A DNA stretch of 64,000 nucleotides. Origin: Colivivens sp963594655 (GTDB taxonomy: Bacteria; Bacteroidota; Bacteroidia; Bacteroidales; Bacteroidaceae). Each line of letters opens with the position of its first letter. Positions within the stretch are counted from its first letter, which is position 1. The notes below the pieces were generated by a model that was not told where the DNA came from, ran no database searches, and worked only from the letters and a program-made list of their open reading frames with translations. The stretch lies in assembly GCA_963594655.1 (NCBI GenBank), contig CAVBFD010000005.1, positions 11,644-75,643 on the forward strand, read 5' to 3'. The translations under genes were made by a program, and so were the position numbers. Below, piece after piece: positions 36,558 through 44,015 of the stretch.

Positions 36558-36560
36558 CAA

Positions 36561-38663
36561 CTAATGTAACTGATTGTTCTCCTTTTTATTGTCCGCCCCG
36601 GCGTTTTTGTTCAGTTCGGGGTACGAGATACGTGTGTGGTAGATGGTCTTCAGCCTTTCCTTGAATATCTCCTTGGAGTCGGTGATGTCCTTGAAGGTTA
36701 TAGGACATTCCTTGAGGAAACCGTCCCTCACCTGACCGTCCACGATGGTGTCCACCATATTGCTGATGGCTTCCTCCGTATATTCCTTCAGACTGCGCGA
36801 CGCGGCCTCTACTGCGTCCGCCATCATGAGAATCGCCTGTTCCTTCGTCTGCGGATTGGGCCCTGGGTACTGGAACTTGCTCTCGTCCACCTCCTCGTCG
36901 GGATGATCGTTCTTATATGTAATAAGGAAGTACTTGGTCTTGCCCAGTCCGTGGTGCGTGCGTATGAACCCCCTTATCTGTTCCGGCAGGTTGTTCTTCT
37001 CGGCGAGAGCCAGTCCGTAGGTCACGTGTGATATGATGACCTCCGCACTTTTCATCGGACTGAGGCGCTTGTGCGGATTGCCGCCAGCCTGGTTTTCCGT
37101 GAAGAAGACAGGACGCTCCAGTTTCCCTATGTCATGGTACAGCGCGCCTGTCCTTACGAGTTGTGGGTTGGCACCTATCTTCTTCGCCACCTCCGACGCG
37201 AGGTTCGCCACCTGCATCGAGTGCTGGAACGTGCCGGGGGCGTCTTCCGACATCTTCTGGAGCAGTGGGTTGTTGATGTTCGACAGTTCTATGAGTGTCA
37301 CGTCGCTTATGAACCCGAACACTTTCTCCATGACCCAGAACAGGGGGTAGATGAAGAGCAGGAGCAGTCCGTTGATGCAGAAGTAGATGAATATCCGTCG
37401 GTCGAGGTCGCTGATGACCGCGCCCGCAGCAAACTCATAGGCGGTGTACACGGCGCAGTAGGTGAGTGTCGTTATGATTGCCGTATGGATTATCTGTGAC
37501 CGCTGGTTCAGTTCGCGCAGGTTCAGTATGACCATGAAGCCGGTTATTATCTGGAAGATGATGAACTCATACTGGTTGGTCAGCGCGAGCGACATGACAA
37601 GAACCATACAGACGTGGAAGGTGAGCGCCGTGCGCGAGTCCATGAACACCCGTATGATAATCGGCACCATGCAGCAGGGGATGATGAACACGTGGAGGAT
37701 ATGTCTGGTGACCATCCACGAGGCAATCACACTGAACAGGGTGATGAGCGAGAACAACAGGATGGCGCACTGCTTCTTCTCCAGATAGTCGGGACGGAAG
37801 ACCGACAGGTACGCTATCATCAGTGATATGATGAACGCCACGATTGCCACTTGTCCCCATATCAGCATCGCTGATGTGCTGGTGTCGTTCTGCTGCTTCT
37901 TCAGTACCGCCTCGTACGACTTCAGCTTCTGGTAAATCTCCGTGGTAACCAACTCCCCTCTGTCCACGATTTTTTCGTTCACCATGACGAAGCCGGTGTT
38001 CGATGTCACCGCATCGTACTCGCTTTGCAGTTCCTCTTCCGATTTCCTCCGTTCGTACTGCAGGTTCTCTGTGAGTATGGTGTTGAGGTCCAGTCGGCTT
38101 ATGTCGGATGCAGGGAAAATATTCTCGTCGTGGTGTACGATGAAACGGTAAGCGTCGTGCAGGGTTACAATCTGGTCTATGGGGACTACCGACGCGTGGT
38201 TGTTCTCTATGATACGCACGTGGGTTGTCCCCACTGCCTTGAGACTGTCATAGTCGGCGCTGCCCATCACTCCGTGCTGGTATACACTGTCGAACATCTC
38301 TATGATGTGCTGTTTCAGATAGTGTCCACATTCTATCGTGTCCAACCTGCTCCTCACCATGTTCTCCGTGTCCGTGTTGCGGTTGAAGTAAGGCATGAAT
38401 GAACGGGCGATACTGTCGCGCTTCAACTCCAGGGTGGAGTCGCTCATCTGGATATTGAACTTCTGCGTTGAAATCATCGTGCCGTAGTGCCATGGCCGGT
38501 TCAACTCGTACGAATAGTTGAATCCGCTCGTGCGCGGCAGGAAGTAAACGATGACGGCGGTAGTGAATATGATGATGGCAATCTTCAGCAGCAGGATGTT
38601 CAGCGCATGGTCCTTCTGCTTCCGTGTCTTGGTTCTTGCTTTGCGTTTTAACGTGATGTTCAT
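36561..38663 (-). CDS. PgpH-type seven-transmembrane HD phosphohydrolase
   Basis: 700 residues. An N-terminal membrane helix (LLLKIAIIIFTTAVIVYFL, about 25-45) is followed by an extracytoplasmic 7TMR-HDED-like domain to about 260, a multi-helix membrane region (MLIWGQVAIVAFIISLMIAYL to about 475) and a cytoplasmic HD domain. The metal motifs are GTFQHSMQVANLA, GALYHDIGK, SHVTYG and RTHHG, all intact. Characterised relatives hydrolyse cyclic di-AMP. It is the first gene of the operon and its stop is 3 bases from the porP start, so it is transcribed with type IX secretion genes; a functional link is an inference. Confidence 0.92.
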   Translation of the reverse strand: MNITLKRKARTKTRKQKDHALNILLLKIAIIIFTTAVIVYFLPRTSGFNYSYELNRPWHYGTMISTQKFNIQMSDSTLELKRDSIARSFMPYFNRNTDTENMVRSRLDTIECGHYLKQHIIEMFDSVYQHGVMGSADYDSLKAVGTTHVRIIENNHASVVPIDQIVTLHDAYRFIVHHDENIFPASDISRLDLNTILTENLQYERRKSEEELQSEYDAVTSNTGFVMVNEKIVDRGELVTTEIYQKLKSYEAVLKKQQNDTSTSAMLIWGQVAIVAFIISLMIAYLSVFRPDYLEKKQCAILLFSLITLFSVIASWMVTRHILHVFIIPCCMVPIIIRVFMDSRTALTFHVCMVLVMSLALTNQYEFIIFQIITGFMVILNLRELNQRSQIIHTAIITTLTYCAVYTAYEFAAGAVISDLDRRIFIYFCINGLLLLFIYPLFWVMEKVFGFISDVTLIELSNINNPLLQKMSEDAPGTFQHSMQVANLASEVAKKIGANPQLVRTGALYHDIGKLERPVFFTENQAGGNPHKRLSPMKSAEVIISHVTYGLALAEKNNLPEQIRGFIRTHHGLGKTKYFLITYKNDHPDEEVDESKFQYPGPNPQTKEQAILMMADAVEAASRSLKEYTEEAISNMVDTIVDGQVRDGFLKECPITFKDITDSKEIFKERLKTIYHTRISYPELNKNAGADNKKENNQLH

Positions 38664-38688
38664 ATCGGTCGTTTCAGTAAATCACAGG

Positions 38689-38696
38689 CAAAGGTA
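38689..38696 (-). promoter_or_regulatory. -7 promoter box of the HD phosphohydrolase/type IX operon
   Basis: On the minus strand TACCTTTG fits TAnnTTTG, 25 bases upstream of the ATG at 38663. The next TTTG is only 12 bases upstream. It is the only box seen ahead of the six-gene operon. Confidence 0.6.
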
Positions 38697-38740
38697 TGAA
38701 AAAAGTGCCAAATCAAGATGCTATGAGTATAAAAAGTTGG

Positions 38741-38878
38741 GTCATCAGGAACATGTGCGTCCCGAAGGGGCTAGGTGCTTACTGGGCTTTCAGCCCGAGG
38801 TTTCACTCAGAGTGCCACACGTTGTGAACTGAATTGTTACGATTACGCTGTTTTACCAACTCTAAAAGTGGAAGAACC
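38741..38878 (-). repeat. Interspersed element, copy C, truncated and decayed
   Basis: Only the right half of the element family remains: CAGGA-ACATGTGCG, a broken GTCCCGAAGGGGC hairpin, the GGGCT-ttc-AGCCC hairpin and the right terminal repeat with several changes (CTCTAAAAGTGGAAGAACC). The left end and the central CCCAGGG stem are gone. It is followed by a run of seven Ts. Confidence 0.8.
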
Positions 38879-39064
38879 TTTTTTTAGGGAAAGACACTTA
38901 GTAGTTGACATTGCACTGTCTCTACCCCCTCTATTGTCGTTTATTTCTAACACCGTTTTTCCTCTAACCGTCTTACAATGTATTGTTGGTTGCGAAGTTA
39001 CGAGTTTTTAATGCAGAACACAAATTATTCCTCCGAAAGGAATGTGTTTCTCAGATTTAATTTG

Positions 39065-39072
39065 TACCTTTG
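39065..39072 (+). promoter_or_regulatory. -7 promoter box of the three-gene small-protein cassette
   Basis: TACCTTTG fits TAnnTTTG. It is flanked by two near-identical 10-mers, CAGATTTAAT (39052-39061) and CAGATTAAAT (39081-39090), which could be an operator pair. A small hairpin CTGTCT/AGACAG (39098-39115) follows in the leader. Confidence 0.55.
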
Positions 39073-39132
39073 CCTTGTGTCAGATTAAATGAATGTACTG
39101 TCTTTGTACAGACAGGTATTAATGTGTTGAAA

Positions 39133-39138
39133 AGGAGG
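39133..39138 (+). promoter_or_regulatory. Strong Shine-Dalgarno sequence, unusual for this genome
   Basis: AGGAGG lies 8 bases before the ATG at 39147. Almost no other start in the window has such a sequence, so it stands out and fixes the start. Confidence 0.7.
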
Positions 39139-39146
39139 GTAAACTT

Positions 39147-39437
39147 ATGAATACACAAGAAGCGGCAACTCAAGCTGTATTGTCAAATCAGGGTGATATG
39201 ACATCATTCAAATATGCCGACTACAACATCCGTTTCCGGACTCCGGGCATACTGAAAAAGTATGTGGAGGTAAAGTCGTGGGACAATGGTTATATTGTTG
39301 TTATGGCAGACTATGAAGGCATGGGAATAACAGAAGAATACATCGACTTGGTGCCAATACTTCAGAATCTCTATATCAATCCAAAGACATTCCTGAAAAA
39401 TATCCAAACAGTAAAAATCGGAGACTATGAACAGTGA
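39147..39437 (+). CDS. Small conserved-looking protein, first gene of a three-gene cassette
   Basis: 96 residues, soluble, no signal peptide or membrane segment. I do not recognise a characterised family. It is rich in beta-prone stretches (YNIRFRTPGILKKYVEVKSW, NGYIVVMADYEG) and ends in a helix. It has its own promoter and a strong ribosome binding site. Its stop overlaps the next gene by 11 bases, so translation of the cassette is coupled. Together with the two genes behind it, the arrangement recalls toxin-antitoxin-like small-gene groups, but no catalytic residue can be named. Confidence 0.7.
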   Translation: MNTQEAATQAVLSNQGDMTSFKYADYNIRFRTPGILKKYVEVKSWDNGYIVVMADYEGMGITEEYIDLVPILQNLYINPKTFLKNIQTVKIGDYEQ

Positions 39438-39666
39438 CGAGTTGTTGAAGATAAGTTCCGCCGCCGACATGATTGTTTGCGGCTATGCGTTTTCCAATGC
39501 GGACAATTCCAATATACGGGTGTTGGACCTTAAAGAACCCCATCATGCATTGCTCATGTCGGCACAAGGTGAGGTCTTGGAAACTACCATGGACGATGTG
39601 GAGTTGAGTATTGTAGAAGGATATTGGGAGAAGAACAAAAAGTATATGGAGGAGTCGTATGCCTAA
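39427..39666 (+). CDS. Small protein, second gene of the cassette
   Basis: 79 residues, acidic, soluble. A beta-hairpin-like stretch (NSNIRVLDLKEPHHALLMS) is followed by an acidic helix (VELSIVEGYWEKNKKYMEE). I do not recognise it. It overlaps the preceding gene by 11 bases and the following DUF4160-type gene by 8 bases. In other genomes DUF4160 genes sit beside a small partner gene; here this protein occupies that place, though it does not read as DUF2442. Confidence 0.65.
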   Translation: MNSDELLKISSAADMIVCGYAFSNADNSNIRVLDLKEPHHALLMSAQGEVLETTMDDVELSIVEGYWEKNKKYMEESYA

Positions 39667-39937
39667 GTATTTCGATTTCAAGATTTCGGGTTATTACCTG
39701 TACTATACGTCGCATTGTATTATCGAAGCGATGCACGTGCATGCCAGTGACAATAAACTTACGGAGGCAGGCTCAGCGAAACTCTTTGTGAAAGGTAATG
39801 GTGATACAGAAGTGGTGGCACGTGGCATACTTACAGACAAAGACATACGCATTATACAACAGTTCATTAAAGACAATTATAAAGAAATGTATATACGTTG
39901 GGCGAAGATGAGTCCAAACGGATTTTATAAGGGATGA
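39659..39937 (+). CDS. DUF4160-type protein, third gene of the cassette
   Basis: 92 residues. FKISGYYLYYTS, AMHVHAS and the following TEAGSAKLFVKGNGDTEV with the helix DIRIIQQFIKDNYKEMYIRW are the pattern of DUF4160 proteins, a family of unknown activity often encoded with a small partner gene and suspected of toxin-antitoxin function. The central His pair in MHVH is conserved in appearance. It overlaps the previous gene by 8 bases. Directly after its stop the remnant of another gene begins, so the 3' boundary of the cassette is a recombination joint. Confidence 0.75.
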   Translation: MPKYFDFKISGYYLYYTSHCIIEAMHVHASDNKLTEAGSAKLFVKGNGDTEVVARGILTDKDIRIIQQFIKDNYKEMYIRWAKMSPNGFYKG

Positions 39938-40764
39938 AAAATATCCGAACTTACGCCTAACTGGTCTTGTCAGACGTGCCTATAAACAAACCGGACAAAG
40001 GGTGGTGGTCATCATCGACGAATATGACGCACCCCTGCTCGATGTGGTACACGAGAAGGACAACCTGCAGCAGTTGCGCTTCATAATGCAGAACTTCTAC
40101 AGTCCAATCAAGATGCTCGACCCGTATCTGGAGTTCTTCTTCATCACAGGCATGACAAGGTTTGTCAGCATATCCGGCGAACTGAACAATCTTTGTGACA
40201 TCAGTATGTTCGACCAGTACTCCGCCATTTGCGGCATCAGCAAGGACGAGCTCACCACTGTGATGCAGCCCCACGTGGAGGGACTGGGCAAGACACTCGG
40301 CATGACATACGAGGAGTGTCTTGAAGAACTGACAAGCTACTATGACGGCTATCATTTCAGCGGGAAGTCAGAAGACGTGTTCAATCCGTTCAGTCTGATA
40401 AAGGCTCTGGACGAACAGAAGATAGGAGCCTATTGGTTTGAATCTGACACTCCGTCCTATCTCATCGAGGCGTTGCGGAAATACAATGTCAATGTACTGG
40501 ATATGGAACAAGAGTATTGCGATGCAACTGATTTCTATCGACCTCTGGATTTGATAACATTTGCCTTGCCGTTGCTCTACCAGGTTGGTTGCCTAACCAT
40601 CAAGAACTACGATTCACAATTTAGATGTTACCATTTGGACTACCCTAACATGGAGGTAAAAATGCGCATGCAAGAGTTGGGACGCCCTCAAGCAGATTGA
40701 CGACAAGGGCTACCTTATCCCCTATTCAGCCGACGGCAAACGGTTGGTAAATCAGTCCGATTGA
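39933..40764 (+). pseudogene. Remnant of an AAA-ATPase/PD-(D/E)XK protein (AAA_9/DUF1703 type)
   Basis: In frame from about 39933 one reads LRLTGLVRRAYKQTGQR and then the Walker B segment VVVIIDEYDAPLL, followed by the family signatures FITGMTRFVSISGELNNL, YYDGYHFSG and FNPFSLIKALDE, up to LDYPNMEV near 40653. The N-terminal part with Walker A is absent. After NMEV most of the C-terminal nuclease-like domain is missing; a short tail (DALKQIDDKGYLIPYSADGKR) survives in another frame from about 40681 to 40764. A GTG at 40002 would allow 232 residues, but the product would lack the P-loop. The family occurs in many paralogues in Bacteroidales; this copy is dead. Confidence 0.8.
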
Positions 40765-40864
40765 TGCCCTCGACAAGAGACGTTAATCAGTAACTTTCAG
40801 GCCTTAATCTATTAAATTATGCGAAATATTCCACCTGTTTAGCGTGTCGTAAGTCAGAATGACC

Positions 40865-40872
40865 TATATTTG
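40865..40872 (+). promoter_or_regulatory. -7 promoter box of the toxin-antitoxin pair
   Basis: TATATTTG fits TAnnTTTG, 52 bases upstream of the antitoxin ATG. The -33 element is weak (TTTA about 23 bases upstream). Confidence 0.6.
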
Positions 40873-40924
40873 CAGCTGAAAGAGTGGCATATTGCCTCAC
40901 TGGTAACATTAAACAGCAATCATT

Positions 40925-41245
40925 ATGGCACAGACAGCAATGACCGTCCGAATGGACAACCTGCAAAAAGTTCAGTTCGACCGACTCTGTGAACAGTTTG
41001 GCATGAGTGCGAATACGGCAATCAACATCTTCGTTAGAGCTGTTATCCGAAGCAAGAGCATTCCCTTTGCAATTAGGGCAAAGGACGAGGACGAAGTGGC
41101 TGAAAATTCATGCGCCGCATTTGATAAGGTTAGAGCGTCTGCGGATAAAGGCGAGACTCCTGAATTGAGCTTGGATGAAATCAATGCGGAAATACGAGAA
41201 GTCAGACGATTAAGAAAAAATCGCAATGGTGTATGCCGTTATTGA
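40925..41245 (+). CDS. RelB/DinJ-type antitoxin
   Basis: 106 residues. The N-terminal ribbon-helix-helix is recognisable: MTVRMDNLQKVQFDRLCEQFGMSANTAINIFVRA (residues about 6-39) matches DinJ/RelB proteins, followed by the typical S-IPF-I segment. The C-terminal half is charged and would wrap the toxin. It likely represses its own promoter and neutralises the PIN protein encoded next, whose start lies 20 bases inside this gene. Confidence 0.88.
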   Translation: MAQTAMTVRMDNLQKVQFDRLCEQFGMSANTAINIFVRAVIRSKSIPFAIRAKDEDEVAENSCAAFDKVRASADKGETPELSLDEINAEIREVRRLRKNRNGVCRY

Positions 41246-41633
41246 TACGAACATTTTTGTTTCAGCTCTAATCACTCACAATCCACAAGCATCAACAGTA
41301 AGAATCCTCAAAAGTCTGTTCTTGCATCGTTTTACTCCTTTATATAATGATGACATTATAGAGGAGTACGAAGATGTTTTGAGCCGCAGGAAATTCAAAC
41401 TGACACAAGAGCAGATTCGCTTAGTGATAGATTGCGTCAAGCAAAATGGTATGGATTCACCGCGTTTCCCTTATGACGGAGATTTGCCTGATAAAGATGA
41501 CCGCGTGTTCTATGAAGTTGCACTCGGCAAAGAAGAATCCTTCTTGGTTACGGGTAGCCTAAAGCATTTTCCGGATACTCCAAAAGTCGTGACTGCAAGC
41601 GAGATGATGGAAATCATCGAACGACAAGGGTGA
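41226..41633 (+). CDS. PIN-domain toxin
   Basis: 135 residues. The PIN acidic site is visible: VIDTNIFVSAL (first Asp, residue 7), EEYEDVL (Glu near 46) and DLPDKDDRVFYEVAL (Asp near 86-87), with the closing FLVTGSLKHF. Such proteins are magnesium-dependent RNases; this subgroup is the putative toxin family found with RHH antitoxins. Overlap with the antitoxin by 20 bases indicates coupling. A RelB/DinJ-type antitoxin usually partners a RelE-type toxin, so the pairing is of mixed type. Confidence 0.88.
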   Translation: MVYAVIDTNIFVSALITHNPQASTVRILKSLFLHRFTPLYNDDIIEEYEDVLSRRKFKLTQEQIRLVIDCVKQNGMDSPRFPYDGDLPDKDDRVFYEVALGKEESFLVTGSLKHFPDTPKVVTASEMMEIIERQG

Positions 41634-41693
41634 GCGCTAATAGCCGCAGGTTCGTTGTCGCCTTTTTTTTCCGCAATATAAGCCCGTTTTACA

Positions 41694-41725
41694 AAAAAAG
41701 TTGACTCTCAAAGTCAACTTTTTCT
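41694..41725. terminator. Bidirectional terminator between PIN toxin and asd
   Basis: A 12-bp stem (AAAAAGTTGACT at 41695-41706 with AGTCAACTTTTT at 41712-41723, 5-nt loop) has A tracts on the left and T tracts on the right, serving both convergent genes. Confidence 0.85.
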
Positions 41726-41750
41726 TGGTGAAAGACTGGTGGTGCGCCGT

Positions 41751-42809
41751 CTACTTGATGTTGCCCACCTTGATGAGGTACTCGGCAATCTGTACGGCAT
41801 TGAGGGCTGCGCCCTTCTTTATCTGGTCGCCTGAGAGCCAGAAGGTCAGTCCGTTGTCGTTGGCAAGGTCTTTCCTCACACGTCCCACATATACACAGTC
41901 CTTGCCGGCCGTGTAGAGCGGCATCGGGTAAGGCAGTCCTTCCATAGTCTCCTTGGTAGCGTCGGGGTTGGCCTTCGCCCCCACCAGCGCTGGGTTGTCG
42001 ATGAGGATAACACCGTCGGCGGCGGCAATCGCCTTCTGTGCCTCTTCCACCTCAATCGGCTTCTCTGTCTCCACCCACACAGCCTCGCTGTGGGCGCGGA
42101 GTGACGAGATGCGCACGCATGTGGCGGAACAGTTGGCGTCGGTGTGCATGATTTTCTTCGTCTCGTTGAACATCTTCATCTCCTCCTTGGTGTACCCGTT
42201 GTCCTGGAACACGTCAATCTGTGGGATTACGTTATATGCCAGCTGGTAGGCGAACTTGCTGACCACAGGATCCTTGGACTCTGCCAGTGCCTTGTACTGC
42301 TCCTGCAACTCGTTCATCGCAGCCGCACCCGCACCGCTGGCACTCTGGTAGGACGCCACGTGTATGCGTTTGATGTGCGACAGTTGTTCAATGGGCTGGA
42401 GAACCACAACCATCATGATGGTGGTGCAGTTCGGGTTGGCGATGATGCCGCGCGGACGGTTGAGCGCGTCCCCGGCGTTGCACTCGGGGACAACGAGCGG
42501 CACGTCTTTGTCCATTCTGAACGCACTGGAGTTGTCTATCATCACAGCCCCGTACTTGGTTATGTCGGCCGCAAACTCCTTGGATGTGCCGGCACCGGCT
42601 GAGGTGAACGCCACGTCAATGTCCTTGAAGTCGTCACCGTGCTGCAGGAGCTTCACCTCATACTCCTTGCCCTTGAATGTGTACTTGCGTCCGGCACTGC
42701 GTGTGGATCCGAACAATACGAGGTCGTCTACAGGGAAGTCCCTCTCCGCGAGAACCCTCAGGAACTCCTGGCCTACGGCGCCGCTTGCGCCTACAATCGC
42801 TACTCTCAT
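41751..42809 (-). CDS. asd: Aspartate-semialdehyde dehydrogenase
   Basis: 352 residues. The NADP loop is VGASGAVGQEF, the catalytic cysteine is in NPNCTTI (about residue 130) and the active-site histidine in SSLRAHSEAVW. It makes L-aspartate semialdehyde for lysine, diaminopimelate, threonine and methionine. The gap to mdh holds a terminator-like hairpin and no promoter box, so expression may depend on partial read-through from mdh or an unrecognised promoter. Confidence 0.97.
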   Translation of the reverse strand: MRVAIVGASGAVGQEFLRVLAERDFPVDDLVLFGSTRSAGRKYTFKGKEYEVKLLQHGDDFKDIDVAFTSAGAGTSKEFAADITKYGAVMIDNSSAFRMDKDVPLVVPECNAGDALNRPRGIIANPNCTTIMMVVVLQPIEQLSHIKRIHVASYQSASGAGAAAMNELQEQYKALAESKDPVVSKFAYQLAYNVIPQIDVFQDNGYTKEEMKMFNETKKIMHTDANCSATCVRISSLRAHSEAVWVETEKPIEVEEAQKAIAAADGVILIDNPALVGAKANPDATKETMEGLPYPMPLYTAGKDCVYVGRVRKDLANDNGLTFWLSGDQIKKGAALNAVQIAEYLIKVGNIK

Positions 42810-42848
42810 GTCTTTCTTGTGTCTATATATACTGTGGATTATGACGAT

Positions 42849-42880
42849 AAAGGTTCGGTGTTTGAGTAGACCGAACCTTT
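42849..42880 (-). terminator. Terminator-like hairpin between mdh and asd
   Basis: An 11-bp perfect stem (AAAGGTTCGGT at 42849-42859 with ACCGAACCTTT at 42870-42880, 10-nt loop) lies 28 bases after mdh. On the minus strand it is followed by ATCG rather than a T-run, so it may be only a partial stop or RNA processing element. Confidence 0.5.
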
Positions 42881-42907
42881 ACGCGTACTTTATGAAACAT
42901 TCTATGC

Positions 42908-43894
42908 TTACAGATTCGGGTTCTCAGACTTCCAGTCTGCCACTGCCGGGATGATGCCGAGAGAGATGATCTCGTCGCGCATCTTCTGCAGGTGGGCGTA
43001 TGAAGCGTCGAGAGCCGCCATCTCGTCTGCAGTACCCTTAGGGTCGGTGTAGTGTACACCGGTCTTGTCGATCACGGTAGGCATTGCCATCATGACGTTC
43101 TGGTACTTGCCACCGGAAACGTAGCATCCGGCAGGGAGGGTGAACTTCTCGCCGCCCATTGCGCCTTCAATCATCTTCACAGCCTGGTAAGCCGGACTCT
43201 GGAATGAAGAACGTCCGCGCAACTTGATGATGTTGGAACCGCCCTGGATGGTGGCGTGCTTGATTTCAGCCCAACGCTCGGCTGTCATAGGAAGGTCGGC
43301 GAGTGGCTTGCCGTCCACCTTCACCTGTGAGGCGAACACTGCCATCTGCTCTCCGTGGCCACCGTAAGTGTGTGCGCCAGTCACCTTGTCCTGCTGTACG
43401 CCGAACTCCATGGCGAGCTGCTGCTGCAGACGTGTTGAGTCGAGTGCCGCAAGTGAAGTGAGCTGGTTGGGCTTCAGACCTGAGTGGATGAGCGCGGTGA
43501 GCGCTGTCACGTCAGCAGGGTTGAAGATGACTACCACATGCTCCACGTCCGGGCAGTACTTCTTGATGAAGTCACCGAACTCGGCCGCGATTTTGCAGTT
43601 TCCCTTGAGAAGGTCCTCACGGGTCATGCCGTCCTTACGTGGCGCGCCGCCTGAGGAGATGATGTATTTAGCACCTGTGAACGCTGTCTTGGGGTCTACT
43701 GTCCAAGTGATGTTGACACCCGGGAACGCACAGTGCGCCATCTCGTCGGCTACACCGTGGACTCCTGGCTCAAAGATATCGTAGAGACAGATGTTGGAAG
43801 TCAGACCGAGCATTGCCGCAGTCTGAGCCATGTTGGAACCAATCATACCTCCGGCTCCGACAATTAATAGTTTCTCGTTTGTTAAAAATGCCAT
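42908..43894 (-). CDS. mdh: Malate dehydrogenase
   Basis: 328 residues. The NAD loop is VGAGGMIGSNMA; substrate arginines are in GGAPRKDGMTREDLL; NPADVTA and the catalytic histidine in GAHTYGGHGEQM are present. It interconverts malate and oxaloacetate, part of the succinate and propionate fermentation route of Bacteroidales. It differs from compact MDHs in a slightly longer insert before the last helices but reads as a normal member. Its promoter is interlocked with that of the divergent peptidase gene (43937-43984). Confidence 0.95.
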   Translation of the reverse strand: MAFLTNEKLLIVGAGGMIGSNMAQTAAMLGLTSNICLYDIFEPGVHGVADEMAHCAFPGVNITWTVDPKTAFTGAKYIISSGGAPRKDGMTREDLLKGNCKIAAEFGDFIKKYCPDVEHVVVIFNPADVTALTALIHSGLKPNQLTSLAALDSTRLQQQLAMEFGVQQDKVTGAHTYGGHGEQMAVFASQVKVDGKPLADLPMTAERWAEIKHATIQGGSNIIKLRGRSSFQSPAYQAVKMIEGAMGGEKFTLPAGCYVSGGKYQNVMMAMPTVIDKTGVHYTDPKGTADEMAALDASYAHLQKMRDEIISLGIIPAVADWKSENPNL

Positions 43895-43936
43895 GATACA
43901 ATGTTTTTAGTAATTACTATCGAGTCTTTTTCAGTG

Positions 43937-43967
43937 CAAATATAAAAGTTTATTTTGACAGCACAAA
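43937..43967 (-). promoter_or_regulatory. Consensus promoter of mdh
   Basis: On the minus strand TTTG (43964-43967), 19 bases, TATATTTG (43937-43944). The -33 element lies inside the spacer of the opposing promoter. Confidence 0.75.
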
Positions 43968-43984
43968 ATATAATCATATATTTG
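43954..43984 (+). promoter_or_regulatory. Consensus promoter of the Xaa-Pro aminopeptidase gene
   Basis: TTTG (43954-43957), 19 bases, TATATTTG (43977-43984), 32 bases before the ATG at 44016. It overlaps the mdh promoter, so both cannot be occupied by polymerase at once. Confidence 0.75.
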
Positions 43985-44015
43985 CAGTGAATATTACAAC
44001 TCAAACATAGATATC

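Larger units (their letters stand above)
38664..39146. other. 483-bp intergenic region with decayed repeat and cassette promoter
   Basis: Contains the operon promoter (38689-38696), decayed repeat copy C (38741-38878) and the promoter of the small-protein cassette (39065-39072). The rest (38879-39040) is T-rich and without a recognisable gene. Confidence 0.7.

Noticed and set aside
38664..41700. Integrative element or prophage
   Set aside because: No integrase, transposase, att-like repeats or structural genes; only small accessory genes and remnants.
42849..42880. Riboswitch upstream of asd (lysine or similar)
   Set aside because: The 98-bp gap holds only one simple hairpin, too small for a known lysine riboswitch.
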